From: CAYUUP01 sp964447925
GTDB lineage: Bacteria > Bacillota > Clostridia > Oscillospirales > Oscillospiraceae
Assembly: GCA_964447925.1 (NCBI GenBank)
Contig: CAYUUP010000080.1
Location: 1-7,039 of the forward strand
Direction: 5' to 3'
Length of the DNA: 7,039 nt
Part shown: piece by piece, positions 1 to 5,871 of the stretch
Position numbering within the stretch: the stretch's first letter is position 1
How the letters are laid out: every line of letters begins with the position of its first letter
Program-made: the position numbers and the translations under genes
The notes under the pieces: generated by a model
Databases searched by the model: none
What the model saw: the letters and a program-made list of their open reading frames with translations, nothing else
What the model was told of the DNA's origin: nothing

Positions 1-929
1 CCTTGTCCACGCCGAAGATGGCCCGCATGATCTCGGAGCGGCCCGCGCCCACCAGACCGAAGAAGCCGACAACCTCGCCCGCCCGGACCTGGAAGCTCAC
101 ATCGTGGAAGGCGTCACCGCTGAGATGCTGGATGTCCAGCACCACGTCGCCCTGGGTACGGCCCTCCTTGGAGGGGTACTGCTGGGTCAGGGGGCGGCCG
201 ATCATGGCGGTGATGAGTTCGTCCTGGGTGGTGGCGTCCTTNNNNNNNNNNATCCATGGTGCAGATGTTGTCGCCGTCCCGGGTGACGTTGATCCGGTCG
301 GAGAGGTACATGACCTCGTCCAGCTTGTGGCTAATGTATACCACGGCGATGTTCCGGTCTGTCAACCGCTTGATAATCTTGAATAAGGTATCCGTCTCCG
401 CCTCAGAGAGGGAGGATGAGGGTTCGTCCATGATAATGAGACGGGCGTTCCGGGTCAAGGCCCGACCGATCTCGATCATCTGCTGCTGGCCCACCGAGAG
501 TTCCCCGGCGATGGCCTTGGGGGAGATGGGCATATCCAACTCGGACAGGATGCGCTCTGTCTCCTCATAGAGTTTCTTGTGATCCACCAGAGGGCCTTTC
601 ATTGGCAGGTTGCCGATATACAGGTTGTGGGCCACATCCATCTGGGGCGCAATGGATAGCTCCTGATAGACACAGGAGATCCCCGCAGCGATGGCCTCCT
701 GAGGGCTTTTGAAGTTCACCTCTGCGCCGTCCACGATGTACTGGCCGCTGGTTCTGGCGTGGGCGCCCGTCATCACCTTGATTAAAGTGGACTTGCCCGC
801 ACCGTTCTCCCCACAGAGGGAGTGAACCTCGCCCTCCCGCACATCGAAGGAGACACCGCCTAAGGCCCGCACGCCGGGGAACAGCTTGACGATGTCCCGC
901 AGCTCAATAAATACGTTGCCATTCTTCAA
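1..929 (-). CDS. Sugar-type ABC transporter ATP-binding protein (two-domain), C-terminus cut off by window edge
   Basis: This is the ATPase of a carbohydrate (RbsA/MglA/XylG-like) ABC importer; it would hydrolyse ATP on the inner face of the membrane to drive uptake. From the TTG start, 226 residues read to the N gap. The first nucleotide-binding domain is complete: Walker A GENGAGKST (about 40-48), Q-loop Q89, signature LSVGQ (144-148), Walker B IIMDE (165-169) and H-loop H201. After the gap another 80 residues read in a different frame, starting KDATTQDELI and reaching the second domain, whose Walker A is the degenerate GLVGAGRSE usual for this family. About 190 residues should lie beyond the window. 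The start is TTG at 929, because AGGTG sits 7 bases upstream and no ATG or GTG fits. It follows the riboflavin operon on the same strand but has its own promoter. The substrate cannot be told. No binding-protein gene precedes it. Confidence 0.9.
242..251. other. Assembly gap (10 Ns) inside the ABC ATPase gene
   Basis: Ten undetermined bases interrupt the gene. The codon frame above the gap (codon GAT at 254-252) and below it (codon AAG at 241-239) differ if all ten are counted, so the number is most likely a placeholder rather than a measured length. Confidence 0.95.
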
Positions 930-936
930 GCGATTA

Positions 937-941
937 CACCT
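937..941 (-). promoter_or_regulatory. Ribosome binding site setting the TTG start of the ABC ATPase
   Basis: AGGTG reads on the minus strand within GAGAGGTG, 7 bases before the TTG at 929-927. The reading frame continues upstream to other TTG codons, but none has a comparable site, and family homologues begin close to the FIELRDIVKLFPGV segment. Confidence 0.6.
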
Positions 942-1022
942 CTCATTTCCTTCGCAAAACTGAACTTTCCGGTGAATGCCGGTTCCAACGCAGACTGTGT
1001 TTCCCCTCTGCCAGAGCAAATT

Positions 1023-1052
1023 GTAATGTGTGTGCTACAGGGCATTACCTGT
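1023..1052 (-). repeat. Overlapping small inverted repeats in the ABC ATPase leader
   Basis: The roughly 170-base leader of the ABC gene holds two mutually exclusive stems. GTAATG (1023-1028) pairs with CATTAC (1043-1048), and ACAGG (1037-1041) pairs with CCTGT (1048-1052). Both are short. They could be an operator or a weak RNA switch, or chance. I recognise no riboswitch class in 930-1097. Confidence 0.25.
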
Positions 1053-1103
1053 TTGCGCGGGCAAAGGCACAAAGCATCTGCCATTCTGCTTGATATACAT
1101 TGA

Positions 1104-1132
1104 ATTGTACCATAATCATAGTCAGAATGCAA
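1104..1132 (-). promoter_or_regulatory. Sigma-A promoter for the ABC transporter gene
   Basis: On the minus strand, -35 TTGCAT (1132-1127) and -10 TACAAT (1109-1104) are separated by exactly 17 bases. A TG one base before the -10 makes it an extended -10. Transcription should start near 1097, giving a leader of about 168 bases before the TTG start. Confidence 0.7.
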
Positions 1133-1135
1133 CAC

Positions 1136-1163
1136 TTTTTTGCGCTTCTCTCGCGCATTTTTT
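1136..1163. repeat. Inverted repeat with flanking A/T tracts just upstream of the ABC promoter
   Basis: TGCGC (1141-1145) and GCGCA (1153-1157) form a perfect 5-base inverted repeat with a 7-base spacer. T runs at 1136-1140 and 1158-1163 flank it on the plus strand. It lies immediately upstream of the -35. Read on the plus strand it resembles a short terminator, but no plus-strand gene precedes it. A regulator site or an A-tract UP-like element is equally possible. Confidence 0.3.
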
Positions 1164-1217
1164 ATACGTAATGCTGATGGATACACAATCAGGTACCCTT
1201 GGCTTATCGCCTTTGCC

Positions 1218-1257
1218 GGAAAACGCCTATTTTACAACAGACCTTTCCAAAACAGGC
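1218..1257 (-). terminator. Candidate terminator of the riboflavin operon
   Basis: About 35 bases past the HAD gene stop, minus-strand GCCTGTTTT (1257-1249) pairs with AAAATAGGC (1233-1225) over nine positions, one of them a G-U pair, with a 15-base loop. GTTTTCC follows. The stem is AT-rich and the U tract short, so it would be a modest terminator. It is the best hairpin between this operon and the ABC promoter. Confidence 0.4.
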
Positions 1258-1292
1258 AGTTGTGAAAAATTAACAAGCTGGGGGATGGCCGT

Positions 1293-1961
1293 TCAAAGAA
1301 TCACCGTACGCAACTGTTGCGGCTTTGCCAAAATTGCCGGGAGCTGGCGGATGGAATCCATCACCGCAGCTGCTCCCTTCCATTCCTTCGGCTCACCGAA
1401 GCCATAGGCACAGGCGATGGCGGGGAAGCCGTGCGCAATGCCGACTTTCAAATCCGAGGCCCTGTCACCAATCATAACATAGGGGCCAGAGAAGCGCCGG
1501 GCGATGTGGGGATATATCTCCTCCTTGGGGACAAAGCCATATGCCTCGCAGGGGTAAAATCCCGCGAACCACTTCTCCAGCCCAAAATGCCGCCGGTGGG
1601 CCTCTAAATAGGCCGTCTTGCAGTTGCTCAAAATCACCATCTGGTGGCCTTGGGCATACAGCACATCCAGTGTCTCCTCCACACCGGGGTAGAAAGCGGC
1701 ATATCGGGTGATATTCTCCTCCATGGCCGCTCCCACCCGCCGGGCCGCTTCCTCCATCCGCGAAGGGGGCAATTCCGGCAGAAAGCCCTGCCACATATCA
1801 CGGGCGTTGTAACCCAGCCAGCCGCCGATCTCCTTGTCCGTCAGTTCACGTTCCGGAGCAAGCCCCTCCGCCACCAGCCGGGCATACTCTCCCCGGAGGG
1901 CCGGGGCGTAGAGGGGCAAGGTGTTGTGGAGGGTGCCGTCATAGTCAAAAATCAGCGTCAT
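1293..1961 (-). CDS. HAD-superfamily phosphatase in the riboflavin operon
   Basis: This is a cytoplasmic haloacid dehalogenase-type hydrolase of 222 residues, a typical length for the phosphoglycolate-phosphatase-like group. All four motifs are intact: DYDGTL with nucleophile D6 and acid D8, S112 in LSNC (motif II), K146 (motif III), and GDRASD with D166 and D170 (motif IV). A mostly helical cap lies at about 15-85. The ATG overlaps the ribH stop by four bases (ATGA), with no clear ribosome site of its own, so translation is probably coupled to ribH. It is the last gene of the FMN-controlled operon. Riboflavin synthesis needs a phosphatase that removes phosphate from the ribitylaminopyrimidine made by RibD. 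HAD proteins (YcsE in Bacillus, YigB and YbjI in E. coli) are known to do this, so this protein is a good candidate. The family is promiscuous, so phosphoglycolate or another sugar phosphate remains possible. Confidence 0.9.
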   Translation of the reverse strand: MTLIFDYDGTLHNTLPLYAPALRGEYARLVAEGLAPERELTDKEIGGWLGYNARDMWQGFLPELPPSRMEEAARRVGAAMEENITRYAAFYPGVEETLDVLYAQGHQMVILSNCKTAYLEAHRRHFGLEKWFAGFYPCEAYGFVPKEEIYPHIARRFSGPYVMIGDRASDLKVGIAHGFPAIACAYGFGEPKEWKGAAAVMDSIRQLPAILAKPQQLRTVIL

Positions 1962-2434
1962 AGCTGCCGCATGAGATTGACCATCTCGATAGCGGAGAGA
2001 GCGCAGTCATAGCCTTTGTTCCCCGCCTTGGAGCCGGCCCGCTCAATGGCCTGCTCGATATTTTCGGTGGTGATGACGCCAAAGAGAACGGGGATGCCGC
2101 TCTTTAGGCCCACCTGGGCAATGCCCTTGGTAACTTCAGAGCAGACCATCTCATAGTGGGAGGTGGAGCCGCGGATGACAGCCCCCACGCAGATTACGGC
2201 GTCGTACTTGCCGGACATGGCCATTTGCTGGGCCACCACCGGAATCTCAAAGGCGCCGGGCACCCAGGCGGCGGTGATGTTCTCCTCCGGCACACCATGG
2301 CGGACTAGGCCGTCCACCGCACCGGAGAGCAGCTTGCTGACGATAAACTCGTTGAACCGGGAGGCTACGATTGCCACCCGCATCCCGGAGGCAACCACTT
2401 GCCCCTCTAAAATTCTGATTTCCTTGATTGCCAT
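1958..2434 (-). CDS. ribH: 6,7-dimethyl-8-ribityllumazine synthase
   Basis: RibH condenses 5-amino-6-ribitylaminouracil with 3,4-dihydroxy-2-butanone 4-phosphate to give the lumazine that RibE converts to riboflavin. It is full length at 158 residues. Visible landmarks are RFNEFI with the ring-stacking F27, VPGAFEIP (58-65), GAVIRGSTSHYEMV with catalytic H93, and AGSKAGNKG preceded by R132, which binds phosphate. By family it should assemble into pentamers or a 60-subunit shell in the cytoplasm. The ATG at 2434 has an ideal AAGGAGG (2449-2443) 8 bases upstream. A weak GTAAT/ATTAC repeat brackets that site. The gene lies 58 bases after ribBA, and its stop overlaps the start of the HAD gene. 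Confidence 0.97.
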   Translation of the reverse strand: MAIKEIRILEGQVVASGMRVAIVASRFNEFIVSKLLSGAVDGLVRHGVPEENITAAWVPGAFEIPVVAQQMAMSGKYDAVICVGAVIRGSTSHYEMVCSEVTKGIAQVGLKSGIPVLFGVITTENIEQAIERAGSKAGNKGYDCALSAIEMVNLMRQL

Positions 2435-2492
2435 TTGTAATTCCTCCTTGTAATATTACGATTTGTTGACTGGCTTTATGATCGCTGCTCAA

Positions 2493-3701
2493 TTACACCT
2501 CAATCTCTGAGAAGATGTGGCCCATCTTCTCCTTTTTCGTCCGGAGATAAAAGGCGTCATAGGGTTGTGGGGGGATCTCAATCGGCACCCGTTCCACAAT
2601 TTCCAGGCCAAAGCCGGTCAGCCCATACACCTTGCCGGGGTTATTCGTCAGCAGCCGGATGGATTTGACCCCCAGCTCCCGGAGGATCTGCGCCCCGCTC
2701 CAATACTCCCGCAGGTCGGGAGCAAAACCCAGCTTCAGGTTTGCCTCCACTGTGTCGAGGCCTTGCTCCTGCAGCTCATACGCCTTCAGCTTGTTAATCA
2801 GGCCAATCCCCCGGCCCTCCTGACGCATATATACCAACACGCCCCGGCCCTCCTGGGCGATCTGCTTCATGGCCGCGTCCAGCTGTTGGCCGCAGTCGCA
2901 CCGGGCAGAGCCAAAGACATCTCCTGTCAGGCACTCAGAGTGTACCCGGCACAGAACATTTTTTCCGTCGCCCAACTCGCCCCGTACCAGGGCCACATGG
3001 TGTTCTCCGGTGATATCGTTGACAAAGCCGTGAATCTGGAAATCACCATAACGGGTGGGCAGCTTGGCACTGGCGGTGTCAATCATATGGTTCTCGTGGA
3101 GACGGCAGTAATTCTGCAGGTCGTGGATGGTGATGAAAGGCATCTCCAGCTGGAGAGCCAGCTTCTGCAACTCAGGTGTGCGGAGCATCCGCCCGTCATC
3201 CCCCATGATTTCACAGCACAGGCCGCATTGGGCCAGACCCGCCAGGCGGCACAAGTCCACTGTGGCCTCAGTGTGGCCGTCCCGGGTCAGCACACCGCCC
3301 TTCCGGGCCACCAGCGGGAACATATGTCCCGGACGGCGGAAGTCCTCCGGCTTGCTGGCAGGATCCACCACCTTCCGGGCAGTAAAGCCCCGCTCTACGG
3401 CGCTGATGCCGGTGGTGGTTTCCACATGATCAATGGAAACAGTGAAGTTGGTCTGATGGTTATCCGTGTTTTCGCTGACCATCAGGGGCAGATTCAGCCT
3501 GTGAGCAAGTTCCTGGCTGATGGGCATACAGATTAGCCCCCTGGCCCGGGCCGCCATGAGATTGACATTTTCCGTGGTGGCAAACTGGGCGGCGCAGATG
3601 AAGTCTCCCTCGTTTTCCCGCTCCGGGTCATCGGTGCAGAGAATTACCCGGCCCTGACGCAGGGCCTCCAGCGCCTCTTCAATGGTGGAATATTGGAACA
3701 A
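2493..3701 (-). CDS. ribBA: Bifunctional 3,4-dihydroxy-2-butanone 4-phosphate synthase / GTP cyclohydrolase II
   Basis: This fusion enzyme supplies both riboflavin precursors. Residues about 1-205 are the RibB domain, which converts ribulose 5-phosphate to dihydroxybutanone phosphate and formate; it shows DDPERENEGD (24-33) and GHTEATVDL with H143. Residues about 206-402 are the RibA domain, which opens GTP. It shows the zinc cysteines C257, C268 and C270 in CLTGDVFGSARCDCG, RQEGRGIGL (293-301), D329/R331/Y333, and the LLTNNPGK segment. At 402 residues it is the normal length for a Firmicute RibBA, and both halves look active. The start is TTG at 3701, fixed by AAGGAGG 8 bases upstream. It lies 47 bases after the ribE stop and 58 before ribH. 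Confidence 0.97.
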   Translation of the reverse strand: MFQYSTIEEALEALRQGRVILCTDDPERENEGDFICAAQFATTENVNLMAARARGLICMPISQELAHRLNLPLMVSENTDNHQTNFTVSIDHVETTTGISAVERGFTARKVVDPASKPEDFRRPGHMFPLVARKGGVLTRDGHTEATVDLCRLAGLAQCGLCCEIMGDDGRMLRTPELQKLALQLEMPFITIHDLQNYCRLHENHMIDTASAKLPTRYGDFQIHGFVNDITGEHHVALVRGELGDGKNVLCRVHSECLTGDVFGSARCDCGQQLDAAMKQIAQEGRGVLVYMRQEGRGIGLINKLKAYELQEQGLDTVEANLKLGFAPDLREYWSGAQILRELGVKSIRLLTNNPGKVYGLTGFGLEIVERVPIEIPPQPYDAFYLRTKKEKMGHIFSEIEV

Positions 3702-3709
3702 TGTGAAAA

Positions 3710-3716
3710 CCTCCTT
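3710..3716 (-). promoter_or_regulatory. Ribosome binding site setting the TTG start of ribBA
   Basis: A perfect AAGGAGG (3716-3710) stands 8 bases before TTG (3701-3699). The protein then begins FQYSTIEEALEALRQGR, as RibBA proteins normally do, and no ATG lies nearby in frame. The rare start may tune RibBA output, but the strong site should offset it. Confidence 0.85.
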
Positions 3717-3748
3717 GGTGTGGTCAACTATACATTAAAAAGTTGGGG

Positions 3749-4399
3749 TTAAAATCCGTTTTCCCGCAGGAAGTCCAGCGTAATGCCGGAGGCGGGCGTC
3801 TCCTCCAGGGGCGGCCCGGCCAATAGGCGCTGGACGTACTTCCCGATGATATCGTTTTCCAGATTTACCACGTCCCCGGGCCGTCTGCCCAGTAGTGTTG
3901 TCTCCGCCCCGGTGTGTGGAATGACAGAGACGGAGAAGCTGGTTGTTGTCAGAGCTGCTACCGTTAGGCTGATGCCGTCAATGGCGATGGAGCCTTTTTC
4001 CACAGTCAGGGCCAGGATAGCGGGTACCGTGTGGACTGTAACCCAGGTGGCGTTGCCCTCCTGCCGGAGGGATGTTACCGTGCCAGTGCCGTCGATGTGG
4101 CCGGAGACGATATGCCCGCCAAATCGTCCGTTAGCGGGCATGGCCCGCTCCAGATTTACCGGGCTGCCAGGCCGTAGCCCTCCCAAATTGCTTCTGCGCA
4201 GCGTTTCCGCCATGACATCGGCAGAAAAGCCGTCCCCGGTTATGGCTGTCACCGTCAGACAGACGCCGTTGACAGCGATGCTGTCACCGATCCTTGTCCC
4301 CTCCAGCACTGCTTTGGCCCGGATGGACAGGCTGCCGGACTCCCCCCGCAGCTCCAACTGCCGGAGCGTGCCAGTTTCCTCAATGATTCCAGTAAACAT
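3749..4399 (-). CDS. ribE: Riboflavin synthase, alpha subunit
   Basis: This enzyme dismutates two molecules of 6,7-dimethyl-8-ribityllumazine into riboflavin and the diaminopyrimidine that RibH reuses; by family it works as a trimer. It has 216 residues, the usual length. The family's N-terminal signature MFTGIIEE opens the protein. Two tandem lumazine-binding barrels follow, with matching motifs NGVCLTV (44-50) and DGISLTV (141-147), plus GGHIVSGHIDG (94-104) at the junction. The start is the ATG at 4399, one base after the ribD stop, with AGGAG inside the end of ribD. The frame stays open far upstream, but that stretch overlaps ribD and does not resemble the family. The spacing implies translational coupling to ribD. 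Confidence 0.97.
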   Translation of the reverse strand: MFTGIIEETGTLRQLELRGESGSLSIRAKAVLEGTRIGDSIAVNGVCLTVTAITGDGFSADVMAETLRRSNLGGLRPGSPVNLERAMPANGRFGGHIVSGHIDGTGTVTSLRQEGNATWVTVHTVPAILALTVEKGSIAIDGISLTVAALTTTSFSVSVIPHTGAETTLLGRRPGDVVNLENDIIGKYVQRLLAGPPLEETPASGITLDFLRENGF

Positions 4400-4400
4400 C

Positions 4401-5525
4401 TCACATCTCCTGTCCTTCCCGGCTTTTTTTCGGCCTGACCTGATACTCCAGCAGGATATCCTGCCCCAGAGGGGTAGCATTCTTCCATTCCAGCAGCCAG
4501 CAATTCTCCGGCGTGTCCACGCCCTGGCCGGATACCGGGGTGGGAGCTGTCCTGCCGCCGAAGAGCTTGGGGGCCAGATAGAGCTTGACCTCTTGCACCA
4601 GCCCCGCCCGGAGCATGGCCTCATTGAGGGCGCCTCCTCCCTCCAGCAGCAGACTGTCAATCTCCCTCTGACCCAGCCGGGTCATCAGCGCCGGGAGGTC
4701 AACCCTGCCGTCCGGACCAGGCAGTTCCCAGACCGTGACTCCCCTCTCCTCCAACCGCTGTCTCTTCTCTGCCGGGGCCTGTGCCGCCGCTACGATAGTG
4801 GGATACTCCCCCGCCGTGCGGACGATCTGGCTCTCATCCGGAATCCGCAGACTGCTGTCGCAGACAATGCGCACAGGCTGTTTTCCCCCAGCCAACCGGC
4901 AGTTTAGCAGGGGGTCATCCGCCAGCACTGTACCGATACCTACCATGATACCGGTATATCGGTGGCGCAGGGTCTGGACGTGTTTCCGGGCCTCCTCTCC
5001 TGACACCCACCGGGAGGCTCCGGTATAGCAGGCAATCTTGCCATCGGCGGTCATGGCGTACTTCATTACCACATAGGGGGTCTTGTGAGTGATATAGTGG
5101 AAGAACACCGGGTTCAAAGCGTCGCACTCTTCCCGGAGGAAGTCCTCATCCACTTGAACCCCCGCTTCACGCAGCAAGGCTGCCCCCTTCCCCGCCACCA
5201 GCGGATTGGGATCCCGTGAGCCGATGACCACCCGGTGCAGCCCGGCCCGCAAAATTGCTTCGGTACAGGGGGGTGTGCGGCCCTGGTGGCAGCACGGCTC
5301 CAGAGTGACATAGATTGTCCCCCCTGCCGGATCTTCGGTGCAGGCAGCCAGCGCCCGGCGCTCAGCGTGGAGTTCCCCGCATTTGGGATGCCAGCCCTCG
5401 CCGATAATCCGGCCGCCCTTGACCACTACCGCTCCCACCATGGGGTTAGGGCTGGTCCAGCCCATGCCATTTCTGGCAAGCTCTATGGCCCTGCGCATAT
5501 AACGCGCATCACAACTGTCCGGCAT
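4401..5525 (-). CDS. ribD: Bifunctional riboflavin deaminase / reductase
   Basis: RibD carries out steps two and three of the pathway: deamination of the pyrimidine ring from GTP, then NADPH-dependent reduction of the ribosyl side chain to ribityl. It has 374 residues. The N-terminal zinc deaminase domain (about 1-145) has H53 and E55 in HAER, and C78 and C87 in PCCHQGRTPPC. The reductase domain (about 150-365) begins TPYVVMKYAMTADGKIA and includes SRWVSGEEAR, GIGTVLADDPLL and LLLEGGGALN. ATG at 5525 is chosen because GGGGAG lies about 9 bases upstream and the family start fits. A GTG three codons earlier is possible; an in-frame ATG at 5603 would run through the terminator stem. It is the first gene of the operon, directly behind the FMN riboswitch. 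Confidence 0.96.
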   Translation of the reverse strand: MPDSCDARYMRRAIELARNGMGWTSPNPMVGAVVVKGGRIIGEGWHPKCGELHAERRALAACTEDPAGGTIYVTLEPCCHQGRTPPCTEAILRAGLHRVVIGSRDPNPLVAGKGAALLREAGVQVDEDFLREECDALNPVFFHYITHKTPYVVMKYAMTADGKIACYTGASRWVSGEEARKHVQTLRHRYTGIMVGIGTVLADDPLLNCRLAGGKQPVRIVCDSSLRIPDESQIVRTAGEYPTIVAAAQAPAEKRQRLEERGVTVWELPGPDGRVDLPALMTRLGQREIDSLLLEGGGALNEAMLRAGLVQEVKLYLAPKLFGGRTAPTPVSGQGVDTPENCWLLEWKNATPLGQDILLEYQVRPKKSREGQEM

Positions 5526-5539
5526 AACGATCACTCCCC

Positions 5540-5577
5540 AAAAACAAAAGCACCCCGAGCTTCTCACCCAGGGCGCT
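5540..5577 (-). terminator. Regulatory intrinsic terminator of the FMN riboswitch
   Basis: On the minus strand AGCGCCCT (5577-5570) pairs with GGGGTGCT (5556-5549), including two G-U pairs. An inner GAG/CTC pairing can shorten the loop. TTTTGTTTTT follows at 5549-5540. The U tract ends about 15 bases before the ribD ATG and just before its ribosome site, which is where a riboswitch terminator should be. FMN binding is expected to favour this hairpin and stop transcription before ribD. Confidence 0.8.
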
Positions 5578-5586
5578 GACCTCTTA

Positions 5587-5605
5587 GAATGGGGACGGGC
5601 CATTC
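5587..5605 (-). other. Hairpin in the riboswitch expression platform
   Basis: GAATGG (5605-5600 on the minus strand) pairs perfectly with CCATTC (5592-5587) across a 7-base loop, between the aptamer and the terminator. A competing GGGAC/GTCCC pairing overlaps it. It may act as a spacer or as part of the alternative fold; its role is not clear. Confidence 0.4.
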
Positions 5606-5635
5606 GGTGTCCCGATGATCGTCCGCAATCTCCCG

Positions 5636-5742
5636 TTCTTCTCTCATCCAGACTATACTGTCGGCCCCGGAATTGCGCCGGGTCAGCCGAAATGGCTCGC
5701 GGGCTGTACCGCCGGTAGGGAGTTGCACCCCGCCCCGAAGAA
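5636..5742 (-). promoter_or_regulatory. FMN riboswitch aptamer (RFN element)
   Basis: This RNA domain senses flavin mononucleotide and controls the riboflavin operon behind it. The minus strand carries the conserved RFN segments in order. P1 is TTCTTC (5742-5737) paired with GAAGAA (5641-5636). Then come GGGGTGCAACTCCC, TACCGGCGGT, AGCCCGCGA, GACCCGGCGCAATTCCGGGG, CCGACAGTATAGTCTGG and ATGAGAGAAGA. The variable helix is very short (AGCC/GGCT with a 5-base loop), so this is a compact form of about 107 bases. It begins only a few bases after the predicted transcription start and is followed by a 110-base expression platform with a terminator. Confidence 0.97.
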
Positions 5743-5751
5743 TCTGATACT

Positions 5752-5780
5752 ATTATAGTCTCCGGTCACTGCATTGTCAA
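5752..5780 (-). promoter_or_regulatory. Consensus sigma-A promoter of the riboflavin operon
   Basis: On the minus strand, TTGACA (5780-5775) and TATAAT (5757-5752) match the consensus at all twelve positions with the optimal 17-base spacing. Transcription should start near 5745, directly at the aptamer. A promoter this strong with no visible operator suggests that control is left to the riboswitch. Confidence 0.93.
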
Positions 5781-5803
5781 CTCAAATTTTCACAATATTT
5801 TTA

Positions 5804-5815
5804 GAACAATTGTTG
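5804..5815. promoter_or_regulatory. LexA box (SOS operator)
   Basis: GAACAATTGTTG matches the Gram-positive LexA operator GAAC-N4-GTTC at all but the last base and contains the perfect palindrome AACAATTGTT. It overlaps the first three bases of the lexA -35, so bound LexA should block its own promoter. It lies 23 bases beyond the -35 of the divergent riboflavin promoter, probably too far to block that one directly. Confidence 0.75.
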
Positions 5816-5841
5816 CATTTTACCTTGGGACGTGATATAAT
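5813..5841 (+). promoter_or_regulatory. lexA promoter
   Basis: TTGCAT (5813-5818) and TATAAT (5836-5841) are spaced by 17 bases. The start of transcription should be near 5848, about 24 bases before the lexA ATG. Confidence 0.88.
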
Positions 5842-5871
5842 GTCCTTATCAAAACAGGGAGGTATGGCGGT

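Noticed and set aside
926..1186. Open frame of 86 codons on the minus strand upstream of the ABC gene
   Set aside because: It begins upstream of the predicted promoter, has no family resemblance, and ends at the ABC start only because of the stop in GCTTGA. It is better read as leader.
2517..3536. Long open frame of 339 codons on the plus strand
   Set aside because: It is exactly antisense to ribBA, has no recognisable domain or ribosome site, and is explained by the GC-rich third positions of the real gene.
4400..4660. Upstream extension of RibE beyond MFTGIIEE
   Set aside because: The added residues are an out-of-frame reading of the ribD end; the canonical RibE N-terminus with AGGAG upstream begins at 4399.
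3783..4907. Long open frame of 374 codons on the plus strand
   Set aside because: It runs antisense across ribE and ribD, both full-length and clearly coding on the other strand; its composition is that of a shadow frame.
5526..5603. N-terminal extension of RibD from an in-frame ATG at 5603
   Set aside because: It would translate through the riboswitch terminator stem and U tract, lacks a ribosome site and has no counterpart in RibD proteins as I know them.
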